A stretch of DNA of 64,000 nt from JALORV01 sp963712485 (GTDB taxonomy: Bacteria > Pseudomonadota > Gammaproteobacteria > Burkholderiales > Burkholderiaceae_F): contig CAVQID010000014.1 in NCBI GenBank assembly GCA_963712485.1, positions 62,001 to 126,000 of the forward strand, read 5' to 3'. How positions within the stretch are numbered: the first letter of the stretch is position 1; each line of letters opens with the position of its first letter. A program made the translations under genes and the position numbers. This document shows positions 1-9,897 of this stretch, piece after piece. The notes under the pieces are model-generated. The model ran no database searches, was not told the DNA's origin, and was given only the letters and a program-made list of their open reading frames with translations.

Positions 1-113
1 CCCGACGACACCTGGCACCGGCCGCTGCCATCGAGGTCAATCTCGACGCGGATCTGCGTTTCCCGGGTGTTGCGCTCCACCGCCGCGCGGCGGGCATCGA
101 CTCGTGCTGTCAT
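1..113 (-). CDS. hisB: imidazoleglycerol-phosphate dehydratase, N-terminal part (cut by window edge)
   Basis: Only the first 37 or so codons are present; the gene runs off the left edge. The peptide starts MTARVDARRAAVERNTRETQ and continues with IRVEIDLDGSG, which matches the conserved start of the IGPD family (RNTxETxIxVxLxLDGxG). The enzyme dehydrates imidazole glycerol phosphate in histidine synthesis. Its ATG overlaps the hisC stop codon (ATGA), so it is translationally coupled at the end of hisG-hisD-hisC-hisB. The length suggests the monofunctional HisB type, without an N-terminal phosphatase domain. Confidence 0.9.
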   Translation of the reverse strand, partial: MTARVDARRAAVERNTRETQIRVEIDLDGSGRCQVSS

Positions 114-1205
114 CGCGAACCTTCCATGATCGAACGCAGTGCCTGCATCAGCGCGTCGTTCTCCGTGGTCGTGCCGATCGTCGTGCGCAGGCAGCCTTGC
201 AGCAGCGGATGCATCTTCTCCACGTTCTTGATCAGGATCCCCCGCTCCTTCAGCGCGTTGAAGACCCGGTCGGCGTCGGCGACCCTGAAGAGCAGGAAAT
301 TGGCCGCCGACGGAAACACCTTAACGCCACGCAGCGCACTGAGCGCCGCCGCCACGCGCGAACGCTCGGCCCTCAGCATAACGGCCTGCGCCTCGAGGGC
401 AGCCAGGTGTTCGAGCAGGAAATCGGCCGCGGCGAGCGTCAATACGTTGACGTTGTAAGGCGGCCGAAGCTTGTCGATTTCAGCGATCCACTCCGGATCG
501 CCGGTGAGATAGCCCAGCCGGATACCGGCCAGCCCGAGCTTGGACAGCGTCCGCAGCACCAGCAGGTTGGGCCAGCTGCGCAACTGCGGCATCCAGGTGT
601 CCTGCGCGAACGGCAGGTACGCCTCGTCGATGATGACAAGTCCCGGCGCCGCGCGGACGACAGCCTCGATACCGTTGCGATCGAACAGGTTTCCGGTCGG
701 ATTGTTCGGATGCGCGATGAAAACGACAGCCGGCCGGTGCTCCGCCATCGCGGAAAGCATCGCATTCGTGTCGAACGTGAAGTCGGCACGCAGCGGCACG
801 CCGACGAAGCGGCAACCGTCAAAACGCGCCGACAGCTCGTACATCGAGAAGCTGGGCCACGGCGACAGGATCGTCGTGTCCCGGCCGCGCACACGCCTGG
901 ATCACCAGGTGGATCAACTCGTCGGACCCGTTGCCCAGCATCAGCCGCGCGCCCAGCGGCAGCCCCATCGCCTTGCCCAGCCGTTCCTTGAAACCGCGGG
1001 GATCCGACAGCGGATACCGGTTCAGCGCCTGCCGGCCGAGTCTTTCACCGAGCTGAAGCTGCAGCGTCTCCGGCAGGGCGAACGGATTTTCCATCGCGTC
1101 GAGCTTGATGAAGCCCACGGCACTCGGCACCGCATAGGCCCCGGTCGTCCGCACGTCGTCGCGCAGGACCGAAAGATTGGGGCGTTGGCCGATACGCGCG
1201 TTCAT
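110..1205 (-). pseudogene. hisC: histidinol-phosphate aminotransferase, one frameshift as read
   Basis: PLP-dependent aminotransferase converting imidazole acetol phosphate to histidinol phosphate. The N-terminal frame (from 1205) gives MNARIGQRPNLSVLR and GNGSDELIHLVIQACARPG; the remainder lies in another frame with PNNPTG, IIDEAYLPF and the PLP-lysine region TLSKLGLAGIRLGY. Removing one base from the CCC run at 880-882 joins them as ARP-D-TTILSPWPSF, the normal family sequence, giving a 364-residue protein. The ATG overlaps the hisD stop (ATGA) and the stop overlaps hisB, so the operon structure is intact. A single homopolymer insertion in an otherwise perfect gene suggests sequence error more than decay. 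Confidence 0.9.
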
Positions 1206-2527
1206 CGTGGTTTTGCAGCCGCATCGAGGCGCAGCTCCGCGGACAGTGCGTGCGCAGTGAGATGCTCGCCACGAGCGAGCACGGCAGCGATCGGTCCCAG
1301 CCGCTGCGCGCCCGCCGCCGAGACATGGATGATGTTCGACCGCTTGACGAAGTCGTAGACACCGAGCGGCGACGAGAAGCGGGCGGTACGGACCGTGGGC
1401 AGCACGTGATTGGGGCCGGCGCAGTAGTCGCCGAGCGACTCGGACGAATAGTGCCCGACAAAGATCGCTCCTGCGTGGCGGATCTTCGGGAGCAGCGCTT
1501 CGGGCTCGGAGGTGACGACTTCCATGTGCTCGGGTGCAACGCGGTTGCAGAGCGCGATCGCTTCGTCGAGGTCTCGTGTCAGCACCAGTGCACCGCGGTT
1601 TGCGAGCGAGGCGGTAATGATGCCGCGCCGCGGCTGCTGCGGCAGCAGCCGCTCAATTGACGCGGCGACGGCGTCGAGCAGCTTCTGGTCTGGGCTGAGC
1701 AGAAGCGCCTGCGCCAGTTCGTCGTGCTCGGCCTGCGAAAACAGGTCCATCGCGATCCAGTCCGGATTCGCGTCGCCATCGGCGATGACCAGAATCTCGG
1801 TGGGGCCCGCGATCATGTCGATGCCGACGGTACCGAATACGCGGCGCTTGGCCGCGGCCACATAGGCGTTGCCCGGACCGACGATCTTGTCAACTGCGCC
1901 GACGGTCGCGGTTCCGTAGGCCAGCGCGGCGACAGCCTGCGCCCCGCCCATGGCATACGCGCGCGTTACGCCAGCGAGGTAGGCGGCCGCGAGTACCAGC
2001 GGATTGCGTTCGCCGTCCGGCGTTGGCACGACCATCGTCAGGCTTTGGACGCCGGCCACGTGCGCCGGAATCGCATTCATCAGCACGGAGGAGGGATAGG
2101 CCGCCTTGCCGCCCGGCACATACAGCCCGACGCGATCCAGCGGCGTGATGCGCTGGCCCGTGACCGTTCCATCGGCCTCCGCCGTGGTCCAGTCGCCCTG
2201 CATCAGCCGCGCATGCTGGTCGCGGTGAAACGCGCGAATGCGATCGGCCGCCGCCTGCAGCGCTTCGCGCTGCTCTGCGGGCAGGTCGTCGTAGGCCGCG
2301 TGCATCGCCTCCCGGGGAATCTCGAGTTCAGCGACGCTGCGCGCGGTCATGCGGTCGAAGCGGTTGGTGTACTCGAGCACCGCCGCATCGCCGCGGGCGC
2401 GGACGTCATCGACGATGGCGTCGGCCGCGCGCTCGATCGCCTTGTCGATCGCGCTGTCGACGACGACGAGGCGACTGAAGTCCGCGTCGAAGGTCGACTC
2501 GCGCGTGCTGAGGATGCGCATTTTCAT
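1202..2527 (-). CDS. hisD: histidinol dehydrogenase
   Basis: Zinc- and NAD-dependent enzyme for the last two oxidation steps from histidinol to histidine. The 441 residues match the family length. Visible signatures are GPGNAYVAAAKRRVFG, DMIAGPTEILVIAD and FSQAEHDELAQALLL, the last carrying the zinc-binding Gln and His. The start ATG overlaps the hisG stop by 4 bases and its own stop overlaps hisC in the same way, so hisG-D-C-B is a tightly coupled unit. MKMRIL could also initiate at the third codon. Confidence 0.97.
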   Translation of the reverse strand: MKMRILSTRESTFDADFSRLVVVDSAIDKAIERAADAIVDDVRARGDAAVLEYTNRFDRMTARSVAELEIPREAMHAAYDDLPAEQREALQAAADRIRAFHRDQHARLMQGDWTTAEADGTVTGQRITPLDRVGLYVPGGKAAYPSSVLMNAIPAHVAGVQSLTMVVPTPDGERNPLVLAAAYLAGVTRAYAMGGAQAVAALAYGTATVGAVDKIVGPGNAYVAAAKRRVFGTVGIDMIAGPTEILVIADGDANPDWIAMDLFSQAEHDELAQALLLSPDQKLLDAVAASIERLLPQQPRRGIITASLANRGALVLTRDLDEAIALCNRVAPEHMEVVTSEPEALLPKIRHAGAIFVGHYSSESLGDYCAGPNHVLPTVRTARFSSPLGVYDFVKRSNIIHVSAAGAQRLGPIAAVLARGEHLTAHALSAELRLDAAAKPR

Positions 2528-3174
2528 CGGTTGGCCGCCGCCTCGAGCCGATCGATGAGCGGCGCGAGCTCGGCACGCCGGGTCTTCAGAGCCGACTGGT
2601 TGACGATGAGGCGCGACGAAATGGCCGCCACTTCTTCGACCTCGACGAGGTTGTTGGCGCGCAGCGTCCCGCCGGAAGAGACCAGATCGACGATGGCATC
2701 GGCCAGCCCGGCCAGCGGCGCAAGTTCCATCGAACCATACAACTTGATCAGATCGACATGGACACCCTTGGCCGCGAAATGCTCGCGTGCCATTTGCACA
2801 TACTTCGTCGCCACGCGCAGCCGAGCGCCGCGACGCACGGCATTAGCGTAGTCGAAGCCCGCCGGGACCGCGACGCAAAGGCGGCAGCGCGCAATGCCGA
2901 GGTCGAGCGGCTGGTACAGACCCCGGTCGCCCCACTGCGCGCAATGCTCGAGCAGCACATCCTTGCCGGCCACGCCGAGTTCGGCCGCGCCGTACTGGAC
3001 GTAGGTTGGAACGTCGGAGGCGCGCACGACCACCAGCCGGAGCTGCGGGTCCTGAGTGCCGATGATCAGCTTGCGCGAGGTCTCCGGGTCTTCGAGCGGC
3101 GCAATGCCGGCCGCCGCGAGCAGCGGCCGCGACTCGTCGAAGATCCGTCCCTTGGAAAGCGCCAGCGTGATCAT
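2524..3174 (-). CDS. hisG: ATP phosphoribosyltransferase, short form
   Basis: First committed step of histidine synthesis (ATP + PRPP). At 216 residues it is the short type, which lacks the C-terminal regulatory domain and in known systems needs the HisZ subunit; hisZ is not in this window. Motifs include the N-terminal ITLALSKGRIFDES and the PRPP-binding loop DLVSSGGTLRANNL. It lies 21 bases downstream of murA on the same strand and overlaps hisD, so murA and his genes are probably cotranscribed. Confidence 0.96.
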   Translation of the reverse strand: MITLALSKGRIFDESRPLLAAAGIAPLEDPETSRKLIIGTQDPQLRLVVVRASDVPTYVQYGAAELGVAGKDVLLEHCAQWGDRGLYQPLDLGIARCRLCVAVPAGFDYANAVRRGARLRVATKYVQMAREHFAAKGVHVDLIKLYGSMELAPLAGLADAIVDLVSSGGTLRANNLVEVEEVAAISSRLIVNQSALKTRRAELAPLIDRLEAAANR

Positions 3175-3195
3175 CCGTTTCCAGCCTGCAGGCGA

Positions 3196-4551
<1,356 letters not shown>

Positions 4552-4663
4552 GGCGTGTCTCCTGCAAGTGCGTCCGCGGGGTGCGGGCGGCATTGCAGCC
4601 TGAACGGCGTGCTTGAAGTTCCGGCGAAGCCGTTGTGAAGCACAGGTGAAACGCCGTGGCGGA

Positions 4664-4909
4664 TCATCGCTGTCCCGCCTCGTGTTCGGCCGGGGTCAGC
4701 GTGCGCATCGACAGCGCGTGCACTTCCTCGCGCATGCGCTCGCCCAGTGCCGCATAGACCATCTGGTGGCGAACGACGCGCGACTTGCCCTCGAATGCCG
4801 CACTGACGATCAACGCACTGAAATGCCGGCCGTCGCCCTCGACCTCGAGCACGCTGCAATCGAGCCCAGCCGCGATGTAGCGGCGGACATCGTCGGGAGT
4901 CGGTTCCAT
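4664..4909 (-). CDS. ibaG: BolA-family protein IbaG
   Basis: 81-residue BolA/IbaG-type protein beginning MEPTPDDVRRYIAAGL. Members partner with monothiol glutaredoxins in Fe-S handling and acid stress. The pattern SVLEVEGDGRHFSALIVS, followed by KSRVVRHQMVYAALGERM and EVHALSMRTLTP, is the usual fold with the RH region and C-terminal hALxxxTxTP. Its ATG overlaps the permease stop (TGATG) and murA follows, the same neighbour as in E. coli (yrbA-murA). Confidence 0.92.
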   Translation of the reverse strand: MEPTPDDVRRYIAAGLDCSVLEVEGDGRHFSALIVSAAFEGKSRVVRHQMVYAALGERMREEVHALSMRTLTPAEHEAGQR

Positions 4910-5706
4910 CAAAGCCTCAGTTTGTAACCGCGCGCCAGCAGGCGCAGCGCGACCGCGGATGTCGCCGCGAGCGCGGCGCAGACGACCAGCAGGCTGATCC
5001 ACGGCGAGACATCTGACTGCGCGAAGAAGCCATAGCGGAAGCCGTCGATCATGTAGAAAAATGGATTCAGGTGCGACACGCCCTGCCAGAACGCCGGCAG
5101 GCCATGCACCGAGTAGAAAACGCCGGACAGGAAAGTGGCCGGCATCACGACGAAGTTCTGGAACGCCGCCAGCTGGTCGAACTTGTCGGCCCAGATTCCG
5201 GCGATCACGCCCAGTGAACCCAGCATCGCGCTGCCCGCGAGCGCAAATACCAGGATCCACAGCGGCGCCTTGAAGGCCGGCGGACCGAACCAGACGGCGA
5301 CGACGAACACGCCAACGCCGACGACCAGGCCGCGCACGATCGACGCCAGCACGTACGCGCCAAAGAGCTGCCAGTGCGAGAACGGTGGCAGCAGCACGAA
5401 CACCAGGCTGCCCATGATCTTCGACTGGATCAGGCTCGAAGACGAATTGGCGAACGCGTTCTGCAACACCGACATCATCACCAGCCCGGGTATCAGGAAC
5501 GCGACGTAGCTGACGCCAGGGAAGACTTCCACGTGTTCCGCCAGCACCTGGCCGAACACCAGCAGGTAGAGCACCGCAGTCAGCACGGGTGCCGCGATCG
5601 TCTGGAAGCTCACCTTCCAGAAGCGCAGCATTTCCTTCGCCAGCAGCGTACGGAACGCGATTGCCGGCGAGGAGCTCGCAACAGCAATATCGAGCGGCGC
5701 ACTCAT
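4909..5706 (-). CDS. ABC-2 type transporter permease (YadH-like)
   Basis: 265-residue inner-membrane permease with six hydrophobic segments and the ABC-2 family signature near residues 170-240 (GVFYSVHGLPAFWQGVSHLNP). It pairs with the ATPase encoded immediately upstream; the ATG overlaps that gene's stop (ATGA). The pair resembles E. coli YadGH, whose substrate is not established. Its position between the Mla genes and ibaG-murA suggests an envelope role, but that is inference. Confidence 0.88.
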   Translation of the reverse strand: MSAPLDIAVASSSPAIAFRTLLAKEMLRFWKVSFQTIAAPVLTAVLYLLVFGQVLAEHVEVFPGVSYVAFLIPGLVMMSVLQNAFANSSSSLIQSKIMGSLVFVLLPPFSHWQLFGAYVLASIVRGLVVGVGVFVVAVWFGPPAFKAPLWILVFALAGSAMLGSLGVIAGIWADKFDQLAAFQNFVVMPATFLSGVFYSVHGLPAFWQGVSHLNPFFYMIDGFRYGFFAQSDVSPWISLLVVCAALAATSAVALRLLARGYKLRL

Positions 5707-6633
5707 GCCGCCGCTCCGACCTTCAGGCGCGCAGTCGGCTGCTCTGCCATCAACTGCAGGAACACATCTTCGAGATCGGCGCGTCCGACTTCGAGCTCGT
5801 CGACGCCGCAGCCGGCAGCTGCGCAGTCGGCGAGCACACGCCCCACTTCTTCAGTATCTGCGAGGCGCAGCGTCCACACGCCGTCGCGCTCGTCGATCCG
5901 GCGGGCCAGTACCGAGGCGGGCGGCGCACCGATCGGGCGCATCGTCAGCTGCAGGCCGGCGAACCGCGACAGCAGCGCCCGCGTGGTGTCGAGCGCCACC
6001 ACGCGGCCGGCCTTCAGCATCGCGATGCGCGCGCACAGCGCTTGCGCTTCTTCGAGGTAATGCGTGGTCAGTACGATCGTGTGGCCCTCGCGGTTCAGGC
6101 GCCGGACAAAATTCCACAAGGTCTGCCGCAGTTCCACGTCGACCCCGGCGGTGGGCTCGTCGAGCACGATGACCGGCGGTTTGTGCACCAGCGCCTGGGC
6201 CACGAGCAACCGACGCTTCATCCCTCCTGAAAGCGCCCGGGTGTTCGTGTTGGCCCTGCTGGCCAACCCCAGGTTGTCGCAGCACTTCGTCGATCCAGGC
6301 GCCGTTGTCGCGCAGGCCGAAGTAGCCGGACTGGAAGGTCAAGGTCTCACGTACCGTGAAGAACGGGTCGAACGCGAGTTCCTGGGGCACCACGCCGACC
6401 GAAAGTCGCGCAGCTCGAAAATCGTCGACGACGTCGTGGCCCATGATCTCGACGCGGCCGCTGCTGGCGCGTACCAGCCCGGCGATGATCGAGATCAGCG
6501 TCGTCTTGCCGGCGCCATTGGGGCCGAGCAGGCCGAAGAACTCGCCGGAATTGACCGTGAGGTCGACGTTGTCCAGCGCCACGAGAGAGCCGTAGCGCTT
6601 GGACACGGAAGAGACCTGGATGGCGGCAGTCAC
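5703..6633 (-). pseudogene. ABC transporter ATP-binding protein (YadG-like), one frameshift as read
   Basis: Starts at GTG 6633 (VTAAIQVSSVSKRYGSL). Walker A is GPNGAGKTT and the Q-loop region is GVVPQELAFDPFFTV. The frame then runs into unrelated sequence after DEVLRQ; the next frame resumes with LASRANTNTRALSGGMKRRL (ABC signature) and IVLDEPTAGVDVELR (Walker B). Removing one base at 6272-6273 restores LRQ-LGLASRANTNT and a protein of about 309 residues. It partners with the downstream permease. No promoter element is obvious in the 77-base gap to mlaB. Confidence 0.87.
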
Positions 6634-6710
6634 GGGCGGCGGGCGTCGACGTGCCCGACGGCCTTCGACGAGGAGCCGCGAATTATAGAAGCAGTGGCGA
6701 CTAGCGCGTC

Positions 6711-6983
6711 CTACGCCGGTGCGACGAAGGCGGGCAGCAGCGCTTCCACGCCGTAGACGGTCGCAAGGCTCACGACGCCTGCGGGCGCCCCGACGACTTT
6801 CAGCGCCAGTCCGTGCGCCGCAGCCACACGCTGCCACTCGAGCAGCACGGCAACCGCAGACGAGTCGCAGCGCCTGACCCCCGTGAGGTCGAACTCCGCG
6901 TCACCGCGCTCGATGGCGGCGCGGCCGGAGTCGGCGACCTGTGCCGCGTTCGCCATGCCGATATCGTCCGCATCGATGCGCAT
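6711..6983 (-). CDS. mlaB: STAS-domain protein MlaB
   Basis: 90-residue single STAS domain protein (MRIDADDIGMANAAQVADSG; FDLTGVRRCDSSAVAVLLEW, with the conserved DSSAV/LL segment). In E. coli MlaB binds the ATPase MlaF in the cytoplasm and stabilises the MlaFEDB complex. It lies 4 bases after mlaC and is the last gene of the mla cluster here. Confidence 0.9.
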   Translation of the reverse strand: MRIDADDIGMANAAQVADSGRAAIERGDAEFDLTGVRRCDSSAVAVLLEWQRVAAAHGLALKVVGAPAGVVSLATVYGVEALLPAFVAPA

Positions 6984-6987
6984 GTCA

Positions 6988-7620
6988 TCAGGCCTTCTTT
7001 GCTTCGGCGAGCTGCCGGTTGCGGTCGGTCAGCGACTTGATCAAGCCGTCGACACCTCCGGCATTGATTTCGCCGGTAAATTGCGACTTGTAGTTTTCGA
7101 CCAGCCAGACCCCGAGCACGTTCACGTCGTAGATCTTCCAGCCGGCGTTTTGCTTCTCGAGGCGGTAATCGAGCTGGATCGGTTCGCCACGGGAGGGCAC
7201 GACGCTGCTGCGCACCAGCACATCGGTGTCGGTGGCCTGTGCCCTGAACGGGCGCATCTGCACCTGATGATCTTTCACCTGCGCCAGTGCACCACTGTAG
7301 GTGCGAACCAGCAGCGTGCGGAATTCCCGCGTCAACGCGGCCCGCTGTTCGGGTGTCGCACCGCGCCAGCCCCGGCCGACCGCGAGCTGCGTCATCTTCT
7401 GGAAGTCGACATAGGGAAGAATCTTGTCGTCGACCAGTTTCTGCACCCGGCCGACATCACCGCTGGCGATCGCCTTGTCGGCGCGGATCGCATCGAGCAC
7501 TTCGGCCGTCAGGTCACGCACCAGCGCGTCCGGTGTGGATGTGGAAATCTGGGCATGCGCCGCGCCGCCGATCAGGGCAAGGGGCGCAACAAGCAAGCAA
7601 AAGGTTCGCAGCAATTTCAT
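6988..7620 (-). CDS. mlaC: periplasmic phospholipid-binding protein MlaC
   Basis: 210 residues starting MKLLRTFCLLVAPLALIGGA with a signal peptide cleaved after AHA. MlaC shuttles phospholipids between outer-membrane MlaA and inner-membrane MlaFEDB. Family features include YVDFQKMTQLAVGRGWR, LLVRTYSGAL and a C-terminal DVNVLGVWLVENYKSQF motif. Upstream in-frame codons lack a signal sequence, so 7620 is the start. It sits between mlaA and mlaB. Confidence 0.94.
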   Translation of the reverse strand: MKLLRTFCLLVAPLALIGGAAHAQISTSTPDALVRDLTAEVLDAIRADKAIASGDVGRVQKLVDDKILPYVDFQKMTQLAVGRGWRGATPEQRAALTREFRTLLVRTYSGALAQVKDHQVQMRPFRAQATDTDVLVRSSVVPSRGEPIQLDYRLEKQNAGWKIYDVNVLGVWLVENYKSQFTGEINAGGVDGLIKSLTDRNRQLAEAKKA

Positions 7621-7690
7621 GGCTGGATTCTCGACGAAAGGGGGTTTTGCGACAGACCGCGGAATGCGCCGAGGGTTCGGCCGGGCGGTC

Positions 7691-8569
7691 TCATTTTGCT
7701 GATTCTTCCGGCTTAACGTCCGACGCCGCTCCCGGTGCACCGTCGCTGGCGTCGGATGGCGGCTTCGCGGGCTGGGGTTTGCCCGCCGTGTCGGCCGGCT
7801 TGCCGTCTGTCTGCGGCTCTGACTTGGCGTCTTCGGGCTCGTCGTCAGGATCTACTTCCCGCGGCGGGTTGCCGTCGTAGACCAGGCTGCGACGGCGCTG
7901 CAGATAGCCGTCGCGGATGAAGCTGTAACGGTCGAGTGCCGCTTCGCGCACGAGGCGGTCGGCCGGAAGCAGCTCTGCGCGCTCATTGACGACACGCAGA
8001 CCCAGCACGGTGTACTCGACGACGGGATAGTCGATGTAGAAATTGAGGTCGAGGAATGGCTCGACGCCATAAATGCCGATGGCATCGCGGACGCTGCTGG
8101 GTCCGAAGATTGGCATTACCAGGTACGGTCCCGGAGCGAAGCCCCAGACCCCCAGGGTCTGGCCGAAATCTTCGCGGTGCCGCTCCAGCCCGATTTCCGA
8201 GGCGACGTCGAAACAGCCGACGATGCCGACGGTGGTGTTCACCGCGAAGCGGCCGAGGTCCGAGAGCCCTTCGGCCGGCTTGCCCTGCAACGTGTTGTTG
8301 ATCGCTGTCGACGGTCCGCGCAGGTTCGCAAACGCGTTGGAAAAGCAGTCGCGCAGCCCGTTCGGCAGCTTGACGTAGAGCTCGGCCAACGGCTTGAGTA
8401 CCGCCTCGTCCAGACCGTCGTTGAACGCAAAGACGTTGCGATTGAATTTTTCCCACGGATCGCGCGGATCCTGGCCGGCGTTCGGCGGCAACGTCGCGCA
8501 GCCGCTCGTGACCACCAGCACCGCAAAGGCGCACAGGCTTCGCAGTGCGAGTCGGGATCGGCTCAGCAT
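7691..8569 (-). CDS. mlaA: outer-membrane lipoprotein MlaA (VacJ)
   Basis: 292-residue lipoprotein with lipobox LVVTSGC near residue 24, followed by DPWEKFNRNVFAFND, the hallmark of VacJ/MlaA. MlaA sits in the outer membrane with a porin and removes mislocalised phospholipid from the outer leaflet. Other family blocks: NLRGPSTAINNTLQGK and DFGQTLGVWGFAPGPYLVMP. The last 60 residues are a Pro/Asp/Glu/Lys-rich low-complexity tail beyond the conserved domain. In E. coli the gene is unlinked from mlaFEDCB; here it lies inside the cluster between mlaD and mlaC. Confidence 0.95.
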   Translation of the reverse strand: MLSRSRLALRSLCAFAVLVVTSGCATLPPNAGQDPRDPWEKFNRNVFAFNDGLDEAVLKPLAELYVKLPNGLRDCFSNAFANLRGPSTAINNTLQGKPAEGLSDLGRFAVNTTVGIVGCFDVASEIGLERHREDFGQTLGVWGFAPGPYLVMPIFGPSSVRDAIGIYGVEPFLDLNFYIDYPVVEYTVLGLRVVNERAELLPADRLVREAALDRYSFIRDGYLQRRRSLVYDGNPPREVDPDDEPEDAKSEPQTDGKPADTAGKPQPAKPPSDASDGAPGAASDVKPEESAK

Positions 8570-8607
8570 GAGTCGTGGTTAGGCAAGTGCCGGTCCCGCT
8601 GGGGCGG

Positions 8608-9081
8608 CTATTTCTTTTCGCTGCCGCCTTCGGCGGCGCGGTTGTAGAGGAACTGGCCGATCAGGTTTTCCAGCACGACGGCCGACTGCGTCATCTTGAT
8701 CTGATCACCGCCGTTCAGGTTCTTGTCAGCGCCGCCGGGCTCGAGGCCGATGTACTGGTCGCCCAGCAGGCCCGACGTGAGAATCTTGGCCGAGGTATCC
8801 GCAGGAAACTTCACACTGCTTATCAATTCCATCGTTACGAGTCCCTGGAAGGTCTGCGGGTCCAGCGCAATCTGCTTCACGCGGCCGACCGTGACGCCTG
8901 CGCTCTTGACCGGAGCCCGTACCTTGAGGCCGCCGATGTTGTCGAACTTCGCCGTGATCGCGTAGGTCGGCCCGGTATTGAAACTGGCGAGGTTCGCCGC
9001 CTTCAGCGCGAGGAACACCACGGCAATCATGCCGAGCAGCACGAACACACCGACCAACGTCTCAATTCCCTTGCGTCCCAT
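8608..9081 (-). CDS. mlaD: MCE-domain protein MlaD
   Basis: 157 residues: one N-terminal transmembrane helix (GVFVLLGMIAVVFLALKAA) and one MCE domain (YAITAKFDNIGGLKVRAPVK, GVTVGRVKQI, LTSGLLGDQYIGLEPGG). MlaD forms the hexameric periplasmic ring of the MlaFEDB lipid transporter and contacts MlaC. It is 24 bases downstream of mlaE. Confidence 0.95.
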   Translation of the reverse strand: MGRKGIETLVGVFVLLGMIAVVFLALKAANLASFNTGPTYAITAKFDNIGGLKVRAPVKSAGVTVGRVKQIALDPQTFQGLVTMELISSVKFPADTSAKILTSGLLGDQYIGLEPGGADKNLNGGDQIKMTQSAVVLENLIGQFLYNRAAEGGSEKK

Positions 9082-9105
9082 CGAAAAGCTCCTGCAAGTG
9101 TCCCG

Positions 9106-9897
9106 CTAGCGCGGTGTGCTGAACATCAGCGCCGTCAGCACGAAGTCCAGACCCAGTACTGCCAGCGAAGAAATGACGACCGTGCGCGTGGTCGCCTGTG
9201 CGACCCCTTCCGGCGTGGCCTCGGCTTCATAGCCCTGGTACAGCGCCACGAACGTGCATGCGATGCCGAAGACGACGCTCTTGATGATGCCGTTGCCGAC
9301 ATCGTCCCAGACATCGACGCCGCTCTGCATCTGCGACCAGAAGGCGCCGGGATCGATGCCGATCATCAGCACGCCCACCACATAGCCGCCAAGTATGCCG
9401 ACGGCGGAGAAAATCGCCGCCAGCAGCGGCATCGAGATGATGCCCGCTACAAAGCGCGGCGCCAGCACCCGCGACTTCGGATCGACAGCCATCATCTCCA
9501 TCGCGGCCAGCTGCTCGCCGGCCTTCATCAGTCCGATCTCGGCCGTCAGCGACGTGCCTGCGCGCCCGGCGAACAGCAGTCCGGTCACGACCGGACCCAG
9601 TTCCCGTACCAGCGACAGCGCCACCAGCAGGCCCAGCGATTCGGCGGCGCCGTAGCGCGACAGCGTGTAGTACCCCTGCAGTGCGAGCACGAAGCCCACG
9701 GCCAAGCCCGACGCCGCGATGATGACCAGCGAATAGTTGCCGATCGCGTGGATCTGCGCGGCCGTCAGGTGATAGCGGGCGAGCGCCGCGGGGATGTCCT
9801 TCAGCAGGTCGAGGAAGAAGAACGCGCTGTGTCCGAGGCCACGCATCGTCCCGAGCGCGCGTCGGCCGAGTGCGGGCAGGAACTCGGTCGCACTCAT
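9106..9897 (-). CDS. mlaE: lipid ABC transporter permease MlaE
   Basis: 263-residue integral membrane permease of the MlaE family, with about five to six hydrophobic segments and the conserved block LVRELGPVVTGLLFAGRAGT followed by AEIGLMKAGEQLAAMEMM. With MlaF, MlaD and MlaB it forms the inner-membrane phospholipid transporter. The ATG overlaps the mlaF stop by 4 bases. Confidence 0.95.
   Translation of the reverse strand: MSATEFLPALGRRALGTMRGLGHSAFFFLDLLKDIPAALARYHLTAAQIHAIGNYSLVIIAASGLAVGFVLALQGYYTLSRYGAAESLGLLVALSLVRELGPVVTGLLFAGRAGTSLTAEIGLMKAGEQLAAMEMMAVDPKSRVLAPRFVAGIISMPLLAAIFSAVGILGGYVVGVLMIGIDPGAFWSQMQSGVDVWDDVGNGIIKSVVFGIACTFVALYQGYEAEATPEGVAQATTRTVVISSLAVLGLDFVLTALMFSTPR

Noticed and set aside
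104..991. Long plus-strand frame of 295 codons opposite hisC
   Set aside because: Antisense shadow of hisC; low-complexity Arg/Gln-rich translation without any family signature, typical of GC-rich DNA.
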